Below, piece by piece: positions 16,644 to 24,487 of a stretch of 38,777 nucleotides of DNA; within the stretch, counting starts at the first letter, position 1; each line of letters begins with the position of its first letter. A program made the position numbers and the translations under genes. Origin of the DNA: Bdellovibrionales bacterium GWA1_52_35. Its GTDB lineage: Bacteria > Bdellovibrionota > UBA1018. The DNA is taken from the NCBI GenBank assembly GCA_001769805.1, contig MEPO01000017.1, positions 1 to 38,777 of the forward strand. The letters run 5' to 3'. Below the pieces are notes generated by a model. The model saw nothing but the letters and a program-made list of their open reading frames with translations, was not told the origin of the DNA and searched no databases.

Positions 16644-17966
16644 ATGGCAAACACCCGCAGACACTCCTTGAAAAAACCAGATTCCTTCAAAAAAACCGTA
16701 TTCTCCAATCGCCTGACACTCCTTTCAGAGCGTCAAAAGATGAAAAGTCTAGCGATCGGTATCTGGCTGAAGGTCGGCACGAGATACGAAGGAGCAAAGG
16801 AAGCCGGGGTTTCGCATTTTCTGGAACACATGCTTTTCAAAGGAACGCCGACACGGGGTGCTCTTGAAATAGCCCGCGAAGTGGATCGGGTAGGCGGGGA
16901 GTTCAACGCCTTCACTGCACGTGAATATACCTGCTTTCATATCTATCTTCTCAACCGCGATCTGGACCTGGCCCTGGATATTCTTTCTGACATTCTGCTG
17001 AATTCAACTTTTGATGCGGCGGAGCTAGAACGTGAGCGTAAAGTGATCCTGCAGGAAATCAGCATGGTGGATGAGTCTCCCGAGGAACTTGCTTACGATT
17101 CTTTTTTTGAGCAACTTTATGGAAGACATGGCTTGGGCAAGCCGATCCTGGGAAGTGAAAGCAGTATTCGCCGAATGTCTCGCGGGGATCTGCTGAAGTT
17201 TTTCAGAAAGCATTACTCACCTGAGCGCACGATCGTTTCGGTCGTTGGAGATGTGTCTCATGAAAGAATCAAAAAGAAGCTGAAGGCCTTGACGCGGTCC
17301 AAATGGATCGGGCGTCCCAAATTGCGCTCCAAAATGGAAATCGGCTTTCAGCCCGCCCCCGCGCTTAAAATCGGTCGGTGGTGGCGGGTGCGGCCGCTCG
17401 AGCAGGTGCATATAGTCTGGGGTGTGCCTGGACCGACTCACTCTTCCAAGGACCGTTACGCGGCCCATCTCCTGAACGTCCATCTGGGCGGCGGGATGAG
17501 CTCAGTCCTATTTCAGGAAATCAGGGAAAAAAACGGCCTTGCCTATACGGTTTATTCCAGTATTTCCCCTTTTGTTGATTCAGGGGTGTTCACGATTTAT
17601 GCGGCAACGAGCATGCATCAGGTGCCGCTTTGTCTGAAGCTGATCGAAGAAACGATTGTGAAGGTGAAGAAAGATCTCCTGACTCAAGAGGAAATGAAGA
17701 GCGTCAAAGACAGCTTGAAGGGGACAGTCCTGCTTTCGTCCGACAGCACGGAGTCGAGGATGTTCAGCATTGCCCGCAATGAAATATTCCTCGACCAGCA
17801 CGTCGGGGTCGAGGAAATTTGCGAGCAGTTGGACCGGGTAACACCGCAGGACATTCGGCGTGTCGCCCGCAAGATCCTCCGACAGGATCGACGGAGTATT
17901 TTGTTTCTGGGACCCAAGCCGCGCCCTCAAATGATTTCGCGTCTAAAACCCCTTAAATTTCTATAA
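16644..17966 (+). CDS. M16 family zinc metallopeptidase (processing-peptidase-like)
   Basis: 440 residues. The N-terminal catalytic half has the inverted zinc motif HFLEH (His58, Glu61, His62) with the downstream glutamate in ERKVILQEISMVDESPEE (Glu138). The C-terminal half has the GGGMSSVLFQEIREKNGLAYTVYS block that completes the active site. This is the one-chain, about 420-440 residue bacterial group related to mitochondrial processing peptidase beta and YmxG/PepR. No signal peptide is seen, so it is probably cytoplasmic. The start at 16644 leaves about 14 residues before the conserved FSNRLTLLSER strand; no strong ribosome binding site is seen. A terminator follows at 17987. Confidence 0.9.
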   Translation: MANTRRHSLKKPDSFKKTVFSNRLTLLSERQKMKSLAIGIWLKVGTRYEGAKEAGVSHFLEHMLFKGTPTRGALEIAREVDRVGGEFNAFTAREYTCFHIYLLNRDLDLALDILSDILLNSTFDAAELERERKVILQEISMVDESPEELAYDSFFEQLYGRHGLGKPILGSESSIRRMSRGDLLKFFRKHYSPERTIVSVVGDVSHERIKKKLKALTRSKWIGRPKLRSKMEIGFQPAPALKIGRWWRVRPLEQVHIVWGVPGPTHSSKDRYAAHLLNVHLGGGMSSVLFQEIREKNGLAYTVYSSISPFVDSGVFTIYAATSMHQVPLCLKLIEETIVKVKKDLLTQEEMKSVKDSLKGTVLLSSDSTESRMFSIARNEIFLDQHVGVEEICEQLDRVTPQDIRRVARKILRQDRRSILFLGPKPRPQMISRLKPLKFL

Positions 17967-17985
17967 AAACTGAGTCAGGACTCAG
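17965..17985 (-). terminator. Terminator of the minus-strand tail-anchored protein gene
   Basis: CTGAGTCAGGACTCAG (17970-17985) is a perfect 7-bp inverted repeat. On the minus strand it is followed by TTTTT (17969-17965). The stop codon of the minus-strand gene (17984-17982) lies in the hairpin. Confidence 0.65.
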
Positions 17986-18722
17986 GCGCCGCTGCGGCGT
18001 TTTTTCCAAATGAAGAAACCCACCGCTGCCACGAGGACCAGCAGAAGGAGCATGCTGTTATCGTTTTCTTTGGGTGCGACTGGCCGGTCTTCCGATCCGC
18101 CGGCAGGAGCTGCCCCTGGAAACACGGTTGATTCGGTCATTCCTTGCGGAATTTGGGCATTGGCAAACGGATTGGTCGAGCCTGTATTGATTCCGCCCGG
18201 CTTGCGGAAGACCTTCAGGGTCTTCACCATATTGTCGAAGTCATTCAGATAGGCCTGATATTTGTTCTTATTGATCGAGTAGGTAACCAGGACGCCGATG
18301 TCCTGTTTCACGGTTGCAAGATAGCGCGTATAAAAGCCCGGAATCTCGGATTCCAAATGCAGGGAGTCTACCCAAGGATGGTTGTTCAGATTGACCGATT
18401 TGGCATACTTGGGATCCGATTTGACACTTTTGCCCTGCACGCTGGTGTAGGTTTTGGAAGCTTTCAGATAATTGAGGTACTGGTCGAGACTGTCCTGCTC
18501 GCCCTTGAGTTTGGCGGCGAGAACTATAATGGCGTCCCGTTTTTTCATTTCATTTTTGCTCTGGCAAACCCATTCAGCACCTTCCAGTACGCATTCCCAT
18601 TGAGGAGGGAGCTCGAATTCTACGAACTGATTGGCAAATTTACCGGCTTGGGCCGAGAATGGAACCGCGACCAGAGTCACTAAGACGGCAAAGATATAGC
18701 TGATCCGAATTTGGGTATTCAT
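17982..18722 (-). CDS. Periplasmic protein with C-terminal membrane anchor
   Basis: 246 residues from the ATG at 18722, preferred because it opens a signal peptide (ISYIFAVLVTLVAVPFSAQA) with GGAAAG just upstream; a longer reading frame would overlap the gene before it. The mature part (about 23-165) is a mixed alpha/beta domain. Its end (IGVLVTYSINKNKYQAYLNDFDNMVKTLKVF) resembles DcrB/PsbP-type domains, a weak likeness. A Pro/Gly/Asn linker leads to a C-terminal helix (SMLLLLVLVAAVGFFIW) followed by KKRRSGA, so the domain should sit in the periplasm with the tail in the cytoplasm; a C-terminal sorting signal is another reading. It lies 58 bases after the outer-membrane-like gene and probably shares its transcript. 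Function unknown. Confidence 0.7.
   Translation of the reverse strand: MNTQIRISYIFAVLVTLVAVPFSAQAGKFANQFVEFELPPQWECVLEGAEWVCQSKNEMKKRDAIIVLAAKLKGEQDSLDQYLNYLKASKTYTSVQGKSVKSDPKYAKSVNLNNHPWVDSLHLESEIPGFYTRYLATVKQDIGVLVTYSINKNKYQAYLNDFDNMVKTLKVFRKPGGINTGSTNPFANAQIPQGMTESTVFPGAAPAGGSEDRPVAPKENDNSMLLLLVLVAAVGFFIWKKRRSGA
17987..18005 (+). terminator. Terminator of the M16 peptidase gene
   Basis: CGCCGC-T-GCGGCG (17987-17999) forms a GC-rich hairpin followed by six T (18000-18005). It lies 20 bases after the plus-strand stop and inside the last codons of the opposing gene. Confidence 0.8.
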
Positions 18723-18780
18723 TTGTCTTTCCTTTGCAGACTCCTTGTCTGCACTCCATGTAAACTCGTGTTCCCTGAGT

Positions 18781-20043
18781 TTACTCGATTGGGCGTCTGG
18801 CGACAAATCCTTCGTCAATCCAGACTTCCTTGAAATATTCCGTCACGGTCAGGACTGCTTCGTCCGCCTTGATGCTCGAAATCCTGCCTCGGGCTACGGC
18901 TTCACCCACTTCCCGGTTGGGCTTGACGGTGAAAATGTCAAAAGTATGGCCGATTTCGATGCCCTCGTTGGATCCTTTGTCAATTTTGATCATATTCAGG
19001 CGGTCATTCGTTCTGAGGACCTTGGCTTCAACACCCTGGTAATGGACGAAACCCTGGTTGGCTTTTCCATATTCCGCCGGGCTGAGCTGTAGAGTGCTCA
19101 AAACGGCAGGAGCGCCTCCAAGCCTTGCCTGGAAACCACCGAAAACCTGAAGGCCGGTTGGCGCGTTCTGACCGGTAATAGCCTGGTTCAATCCGGCAAT
19201 GACATCAAAACTCGGTTTGACACGATAGCCGAGCTGGCCAGAGACGGTCGTCAAACTCGGGTTCACAGCATTGGTCATGAAACTTCCTGCTGTTCCGGAG
19301 CTTCTGGCAGTACTGGTTAAAGTCGCGAGATTCGTGGAATCATTTTCGAGCGAATAAATCCCGGTCAGCCCCAGCGAAACCTGCCAGCCTTTATCGGGTC
19401 GAATGAGCTGAAGAAATGCTGACCACGGCACGGCTGCCGAGAACCCAGCCGAACGATAGGTATAGCCCAGGCCAGCCTCGAGCAGCAGGGTTCGTTCGTT
19501 CTTCTGGAAGAGCGGTATTTTCACGAATCCGCCGGAGGTCAGATCCTGGGATCCGTCGCCCAACCAAGGAGAACTGTTCAGATCTGAAGTTGCATTATTG
19601 TACCCCGGGAAATCAAAGCGCAGCTGAAGGTCGAGGGATACACGTGAATGTGGCCGGCCATTTGGGTTGCCCAGAATACGAAAGTTGACGCCCAAAGTCT
19701 GATCGGTCAATCCAAAAGAACTGCCCGAATTGATGATTGTATCGACTTGCGTCCGCGCCCACGAAAACGTCCCGAATCCGGTCAGGCGATCCGTCAGCCC
19801 GAGTGCTGCAGTCAGATCAGTCCCGAACCGCGAGTACCTCTGGAGCTGGTTTGGAATCAGAAGGGCCCCGTATGCGTCAAAGTTTTGTGTTGATGTGTAA
19901 TAATTCCCGGTTGCTGTCAGTTCAAGACGTTGCTTCTCCTGATTTTGATTGGTCCAGGGGTGGAGATAAAAATCAGCACGCGCCGGAGTTAGCCCCGTGA
20001 GAGCAGAAAGAACGACAACAGCGATCAAGGATTTTTGAAACAT
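18781..20043 (-). CDS. Outer-membrane beta-barrel-like protein with FlgT-like C-terminal domain
   Basis: 420 residues from the ATG at 20043, supported by AGGAG eight bases upstream and an immediate signal peptide ending ARA near residue 23. The central part (about 24-310) has alternating aromatic beta-strands separated by turns (LELTATGNYYTSTQ, RVSLDLQLRFDFPG, RTLLLEAGLGYTYRSAG, WQVSLGLTGIYSLE, GQLGYRVKPSFDVIAGLNQAI), typical of an outer-membrane barrel. The last 90 residues form a small beta-domain (AKVLRTNDRLNMIKIDKG-type strand, then GIEIGHTFDIFTVK and ARGRISSIKADEAVLTVTEY) resembling the C-terminal domain of FlgT and related outer-membrane-associated proteins. That domain should lie in the periplasm. 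No flagellar gene is nearby. Its likely partner is the tail-anchored protein that follows. Confidence 0.65.
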   Translation of the reverse strand: MFQKSLIAVVVLSALTGLTPARADFYLHPWTNQNQEKQRLELTATGNYYTSTQNFDAYGALLIPNQLQRYSRFGTDLTAALGLTDRLTGFGTFSWARTQVDTIINSGSSFGLTDQTLGVNFRILGNPNGRPHSRVSLDLQLRFDFPGYNNATSDLNSSPWLGDGSQDLTSGGFVKIPLFQKNERTLLLEAGLGYTYRSAGFSAAVPWSAFLQLIRPDKGWQVSLGLTGIYSLENDSTNLATLTSTARSSGTAGSFMTNAVNPSLTTVSGQLGYRVKPSFDVIAGLNQAITGQNAPTGLQVFGGFQARLGGAPAVLSTLQLSPAEYGKANQGFVHYQGVEAKVLRTNDRLNMIKIDKGSNEGIEIGHTFDIFTVKPNREVGEAVARGRISSIKADEAVLTVTEYFKEVWIDEGFVARRPIE

Positions 20044-20154
20044 CGGAGTCTCCTGTATGGCGCGCATGATCATAAGATTGCCACAGCTCTGCCGGGTATC
20101 CCACCGTTTTTTTGTTTCCCGCTATCCCAAGCCGATGATAGCTTGAATGACCCT

Positions 20155-22455
20155 ATGAATATCTATGAGCAATCGTTGGAATACCATTCGCGTGGACGTA
20201 AAGGCAAAATCGAAGTAATCCCGTGCAAGCCGGTTGCCACACAGCAGGATCTGTCATTGGCTTATTCACCGGGTGTCGCCGGACCCTGTCGCAACATTCA
20301 CGAAAACCAAGACGAAGTTTACGAGTACACGGCGAAGGGTAACCTTGTTGCCGTTGTTTCCAACGGAACGGCGGTTCTCGGACTGGGTGACATCGGGCCG
20401 CACGCCGCCAAGCCGGTCATGGAAGGAAAAGGGATCCTTTTCAAAAAGTTTGCTGATATTGATGTTTTTGACATCGAACTCAACGCCGGAAATCCGGATG
20501 ATGTGATTCGCGCCTGTGAAATGCTGGAGCCGACTTTCGGTGGGATCAATCTTGAGGATATCAAGGCGCCTGAATGTTTTTACATTGAGGAAGAGCTCAA
20601 GAAAAAGCTCAAAATTCCTGTGTTTCATGATGATCAACACGGCACGGCCGTGATCAGTGGTGCTGCATTCCTGAATGCACTGGAACTGATCGGTAAAGAT
20701 ATTACAAAAGTTCGAGTGGTCTTTTGTGGTGGCGGAGCAGCCGCCATAGCCTGCGCAAACCTTTATCTGAATCTCGGTGTGAAGCGCGAGAACATCCTTA
20801 TGGCAGATTCCAAAGGCGTCATCTACAAAGGGCGTAAGGAGGGAATGAATCCTTATAAAGAACGCTTTGCCGTTGAAACAACGAAGCGCACGGTCGCTGA
20901 AGCGCTTGTCGGCGCGGATGCATTTGTCGGTGTTTCCGTAAAAGACGGGATCACTGCTGAAATGCTCAAGCACATGGGCAAAGATCCCATTGTTTTCGCA
21001 ATGGCGAATCCTGATCCTGAAGTTTTGCCGGAAGATGCCTTACGTGTCCGGCCGGATGCGATCATGGCCACGGGGCGCTCGGATTATCCTAATCAGGTGA
21101 ATAACGTTCTGGGTTTTCCGTTTATTTTTCGAGGCGCGCTCGACACCCGTTCGACCGCTATCAATGAAGAAATGAAAATGGCGGCGGTTCGCGCTCTCGC
21201 CAAACTGGCAAAGGAAGATGTGCCCGAAAGCGTCTCGCGTGCCTATGGAGGACTGAAGTTCAAGTTCGGTCGTGAATATCTGATCCCCAAACCCTTTGAT
21301 CGCCGTGCGCTTCTCTGGGTTGCCTCAGCCGTTGCCGAAGCTGCAATGCAGACAGGCGTGGCACGGCGCAAAGTGGATCTCCAGCATTACCGGGATCAGC
21401 TCGAAACCCTGCTTGGGACCAGTTACACCATTATGCGCGGGATCAAGAAGCGGGTCACCGCCCGTGGTGGAGGTGGGAAGCTGGCCACGATTGTTTTCCC
21501 TGAGGGGAAAAATGCCAAGATCCTGCGGGCTGCGCAGATGATCCGGGAAGAAGGAATTGCCGAACCGATTCTGCTCGGTAGTGAGACAGCGATTGAACAG
21601 GCGATCCAGGAACTGGGGCTTGTCGAACCGCTCAAAGGTGTGAAAATCATCCGGCCTGCAAAGTCCGATGCTCTTGAAGCTTATGCCCAGCATTTTTTTG
21701 AAAGACGCATGCGTAAGGGAATGACTATTTCGTCCGCCAGATCCCTGATGGAACAGAATAATTACTTCGGTGCGATGATGGTCGAAATGGGGCATGCAGA
21801 CGGCTTGTTGAACGGCATTCAGCAGTCTTATCCGGAAACTATCCGTCCTGCGATTCAGGTGATCGGGGCCCGGCCGGGATGCCGCCTGCTTGGATTGTAC
21901 ATGATGATCTTCAAAAGGCGGATACTCTGGTTCACGGATACCACGGTAAACATTGATCCAACTGCTGAAGAGTTGGCGGATATCGCCATCCAGAGTGCTG
22001 AGTTCGTCAAGAGCTTTAGCCAGGAAGAGCCACGTGTGGCCATGCTCTCATTCTCAAACTTCGGTGGACAGTCGCATGTCTCTGCCCAGAAAGTCCGGGA
22101 AGCGACCCAGATCGCAAGTCAGCGGATGCCGTCCTTGATCATTGATGGCGAAATGCAGGCCGATACGGCAGTTACACCGGAGATTTCGCAGGAGAGTTTC
22201 CCGTTCAACCGGGTGCCGGGTGACGCCAATATTCTGGTTTTCCCGGATCTGGCCAGCGGTAACATTGCTTACAAGCTGATGGCAAGGTTGGGGGCCGCCG
22301 AAGCGATCGGTCCAATCCTGCTCGGCTTGAACAAACCTGCCCTGGTCTTGCAGCAGAATTCGGATGTAAACGACGTGGTCAATATGGCTGCCATCACCGC
22401 GATGGAAATCCGGTTGCAGAAAAACAAAGCAGGAGAAATCAATGTTCGGCTCTAA
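20155..22455 (+). CDS. maeB: NADP-dependent malic enzyme with phosphotransacetylase-like domain
   Basis: 766 residues from the ATG at 20155; an earlier start would run into the divergent gene, and [21 protein letters not shown] aligns with the MaeB N-terminus. It decarboxylates malate to pyruvate. The malic enzyme part (1 to about 430) shows [31 protein letters not shown], the dinucleotide loop [18 protein letters not shown] and MANPDPEV. The rest (about 440-766) is a PTA_PTB domain ([36 protein letters not shown]), which in MaeB is regulatory and binds acetyl-CoA rather than acting as an enzyme. The MaeB type uses NADP; that is family knowledge. The coding end overlaps the next gene by 14 bases. 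Confidence 0.93.
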   Translation: MNIYEQSLEYHSRGRKGKIEVIPCKPVATQQDLSLAYSPGVAGPCRNIHENQDEVYEYTAKGNLVAVVSNGTAVLGLGDIGPHAAKPVMEGKGILFKKFADIDVFDIELNAGNPDDVIRACEMLEPTFGGINLEDIKAPECFYIEEELKKKLKIPVFHDDQHGTAVISGAAFLNALELIGKDITKVRVVFCGGGAAAIACANLYLNLGVKRENILMADSKGVIYKGRKEGMNPYKERFAVETTKRTVAEALVGADAFVGVSVKDGITAEMLKHMGKDPIVFAMANPDPEVLPEDALRVRPDAIMATGRSDYPNQVNNVLGFPFIFRGALDTRSTAINEEMKMAAVRALAKLAKEDVPESVSRAYGGLKFKFGREYLIPKPFDRRALLWVASAVAEAAMQTGVARRKVDLQHYRDQLETLLGTSYTIMRGIKKRVTARGGGGKLATIVFPEGKNAKILRAAQMIREEGIAEPILLGSETAIEQAIQELGLVEPLKGVKIIRPAKSDALEAYAQHFFERRMRKGMTISSARSLMEQNNYFGAMMVEMGHADGLLNGIQQSYPETIRPAIQVIGARPGCRLLGLYMMIFKRRILWFTDTTVNIDPTAEELADIAIQSAEFVKSFSQEEPRVAMLSFSNFGGQSHVSAQKVREATQIASQRMPSLIIDGEMQADTAVTPEISQESFPFNRVPGDANILVFPDLASGNIAYKLMARLGAAEAIGPILLGLNKPALVLQQNSDVNDVVNMAAITAMEIRLQKNKAGEINVRL

Positions 22456-22840
22456 AGAAAATACACGAGAAGCAGTATTAACGGCGCAGGCTCCTCAACC
22501 GATCGGTCCATATAGCCAGGCGATCAAGGCGGGGGGCTTTGTATTCTGCTCAGGAGCAATTGCGCTGGATGCTCGCACGGGGCAGCTGGCTGCTTCGGAT
22601 ATCGAGGGTCAGACGCGCAAAGTGATGGAAAATTTGAAAGCCGTCGTCGAGGCTTCCGGCTCGAGTCTCGACAAAATTGTCAAAACGACGATCTTTTTGA
22701 AATCAATGAACGATTTCCCTAAGGTGAATGAGATCTACGGTTCCTATTTCGGAGCGATTGCGCCGGCGCGTTCGACAGTTGAGGTTTCACGCCTGCCCAA
22801 AGATGTGTTAGTCGAAGTAGAAGCGATCGCGCTACAGTAG
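22442..22840 (+). CDS. ridA: RidA family enamine/imine deaminase
   Basis: 132 residues, typical. RidA hydrolyses reactive 2-aminoacrylate and related enamines released by PLP enzymes, protecting other enzymes. Visible are APQPIGPYSQAIKAGGFVFCSGAIALD, the mid-protein QTRKVMENLKAVVEASGSSLDKIVKTTIFL and the end PARSTVEVSRLPKDVLVEVEAIA, in which the Arg of PARSTVEV is the conserved substrate-carboxylate contact. An AGGAG sits eight bases before the ATG, inside the end of maeB, so the two are translationally coupled. Related RidA subgroups (for example Rid2-Rid7) differ in activity, but the PARSTVEV block and length favour the RidA group itself. Confidence 0.92.
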   Translation: MFGSKENTREAVLTAQAPQPIGPYSQAIKAGGFVFCSGAIALDARTGQLAASDIEGQTRKVMENLKAVVEASGSSLDKIVKTTIFLKSMNDFPKVNEIYGSYFGAIAPARSTVEVSRLPKDVLVEVEAIALQ

Positions 22841-22848
22841 AACAGTAA

Positions 22849-23073
22849 TCAGGCTTTTGCTTCAGTAGCTTTGTAAGTGCGCTTCACAGGGCGGGTAATT
22901 TTGCCGGTACGAATGCAGCGCGTGCAAGCGCGAATCGTCTGTGTGGTTCCGTTTATAACGGCTTTCATGCGCTTGAGATTGGGAAGCCAACGGGTTTTCG
23001 TCTTGATGTTCGAGTGGGAAACGAGATGACCGGTGACCGGGCCCTTTCCGCAGATTTCACAAATGCGTGCCAT
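22849..23073 (-). CDS. rpmB: 50S ribosomal protein L28
   Basis: 74 residues from the ATG at 23073, the family start [12 protein letters not shown]; an upstream TTG adds only four residues and is unlikely. The ATG is preceded at 14 bases by AAGGA. L28 is a late-assembling 50S protein. The CEIC and CTRC pairs make this the zinc-binding (C+) form, the usual partner of a zinc-independent paralogue under zinc starvation. It is convergent with ridA, eight bases apart, with no visible terminator. Confidence 0.95.
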   Translation of the reverse strand: MARICEICGKGPVTGHLVSHSNIKTKTRWLPNLKRMKAVINGTTQTIRACTRCIRTGKITRPVKRTYKATEAKA

Positions 23074-23163
23074 GGCTGTATCCAAAATCCTTTCTTAAAC
23101 CTAAATCGTCTTAAAACCAAAAATTTTAGCCGGAACTATTGCCGGGATTGTCGAAGGTTCATA

Positions 23164-23192
23164 AACCTAGTGGAATGTTTACTTTTTTGCAA
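23164..23192 (-). promoter_or_regulatory. Possible sigma-70 promoter of rpmB
   Basis: On the minus strand, -35 TTGCAA (23192-23187) and -10 TAGGTT (23169-23164) are 17 bases apart, about 90 bases before the rpmB ATG. The -10 is only a moderate match. Confidence 0.35.
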
Positions 23193-23233
23193 GGGGTAAA
23201 ATCATTCCGATTGTTTGCCTGAATTCGGGTGTT

Positions 23234-23920
23234 ATGCGAGATTTGAAAGGAATGGAACTCCAAACTGAAAGCACCTTATCGCAGGAATTCAAAAAAATCC
23301 GGGGGTTGCTTAAGATATTGCTGGTAACCCTCGGGGGGGTCGTGGGTGGAATTTTTCTCCTGGCCTATTTTCTGGCGGGCGAAATCTACGAGTACCAAGA
23401 CACCGTGGACGGGGTTCATTTGCCCGAAGTGGATGCAATTGTCTGTCTGGCAGGAGGGAGAGGGAGAATCGCTGGCGCCGGGGACATTTGGTACCGATAC
23501 CAGGAGTCCAAAGATACGGCTCCGACATTTTACATTTCCGGTATGGGGCACCAGTCTACTTGGGCAGGATTCCGGAAACTCCTGAGGACCGGGGTCCGGG
23601 ATGTGATTCGGCAGGAAAACGTCGTTCTTGAAACAGAAAGCACCAACACAGAGGCCAATGCGCGTCTTCTGGCCCGTTACGCGAAAGCCAAAAACTGGAA
23701 GCGAATTCTGCTGATTACCTCTCCCTATCATATGCGTCGTTCGCGCATGATGTTTGAGCGGGTCAGTGCTGTTGAAGAGTGGCCACTTCGTATTGAGACA
23801 ATTTCGATTTACCAGGAGCCCTTTGACCCTTCTGAATGGCGCCTGAACCTTCACGGAGTACGGGTGACGCTGAGTGAGTATTTCAAGTGGATTTACTATC
23901 GTTTTATCCGGACCGTATAA
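23234..23920 (+). CDS. YdcF/SanA/ElyC-family (DUF218) membrane-anchored protein
   Basis: 228 residues. A single N-terminal transmembrane helix (about 23-47, LKILLVTLGGVVGGIFLLAYFLAG) anchors a periplasmic DUF218 domain. The family's marks are clear: VDAIVCLAGGRGRIAGAGDIWYRY, TFYISGMG, an acidic ETESTNTEANARLLARYAKA block and LLITSPYHMRRSRMMFERV. The fold binds nucleotide-like or lipid-linked ligands. Members such as SanA and ElyC affect envelope permeability or precursor flow for peptidoglycan and enterobacterial common antigen; the exact reaction is not known. The start could also be the Met at 23252. The next gene on the strand is a hemerythrin, 70 bases downstream. Confidence 0.88.
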   Translation: MRDLKGMELQTESTLSQEFKKIRGLLKILLVTLGGVVGGIFLLAYFLAGEIYEYQDTVDGVHLPEVDAIVCLAGGRGRIAGAGDIWYRYQESKDTAPTFYISGMGHQSTWAGFRKLLRTGVRDVIRQENVVLETESTNTEANARLLARYAKAKNWKRILLITSPYHMRRSRMMFERVSAVEEWPLRIETISIYQEPFDPSEWRLNLHGVRVTLSEYFKWIYYRFIRTV

Positions 23921-23935
23921 GATCTTTTCTTCTGC

Positions 23936-23954
23936 TGTGCATGGGATTTGCACA
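23936..23954. repeat. Inverted repeat TGTGCA-N7-TGCACA
   Basis: A perfect 6-bp inverted repeat lies 15 bases after the YdcF-like stop and 37 bases before the hemerythrin ATG. There is no clean T-run, so it is either a weak terminator or an operator for the hemerythrin-tex-hrpB group. Confidence 0.35.
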
Positions 23955-23990
23955 TGATTCAGCATTTTGCCGAGCGGCGAGGAGGGATTC

Positions 23991-24428
23991 ATGGACGCGC
24001 TAATGACTCTCAGGTCAGATCATCAACGCATTCGCGAAATGTTTGACCAAATGCGCCGGATCGAAGCTCTTGATGCCAAGAGAGAGCTGTTTGAGCGCAT
24101 CAAGGATGAACTCGACTTCCACTGTCATCTGGAAGAGACCATTCTTTATCCAGCTTTGAATGGAGCCGAATTCCGGGATCTTCTTGAGGAATTCTATGAT
24201 GAACATCAGGAAATCACCGATATCCTGGAGGAGATTGATGAAAGCGATGATGAAGAGGCTGCCATGTTCGAGGATGATATGGATGAACTGATGGATTGCG
24301 TGGAATTCCATATCTCCCGGGAGGAGTCGGAGCTTTTCGCTGAGGTGCTTAGGGTTCTGGATGGTCCACGGCTGGCGCAACTGGCAGCTGCTTTGGAAGA
24401 TTCAAGGGAAAAATTGGCGGTCGCTTGA
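23991..24428 (+). CDS. Hemerythrin (HHE) domain protein
   Basis: 145 residues from the ATG at 23991, set by the strong ribosome binding site AGGAGGG five bases upstream. A four-helix hemerythrin fold with the di-iron ligands in order: LRSDHQRIREMF (His), FHCHLEETILYPAL (His and Glu), FYDEHQEITDIL (His) and CVEFHISREESELF (His and Glu). Such proteins bind O2, NO or H2O2, or store iron; RIC/YtfE-like repair is another option, though the usual N-terminal extra domain of YtfE is missing. The third and fourth helices are joined by a very acidic stretch (EEIDESDDEEAAMFEDDMDE). tex follows on the same strand, about 60 bases from the stop to the preferred tex start. Confidence 0.9.
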   Translation: MDALMTLRSDHQRIREMFDQMRRIEALDAKRELFERIKDELDFHCHLEETILYPALNGAEFRDLLEEFYDEHQEITDILEEIDESDDEEAAMFEDDMDELMDCVEFHISREESELFAEVLRVLDGPRLAQLAAALEDSREKLAVA

Positions 24429-24487
24429 TAATTTCTGGATCTGCTTGTTCTCTTGCGGGACGAGGGTCTCGATGGCATTCTTTCCCC

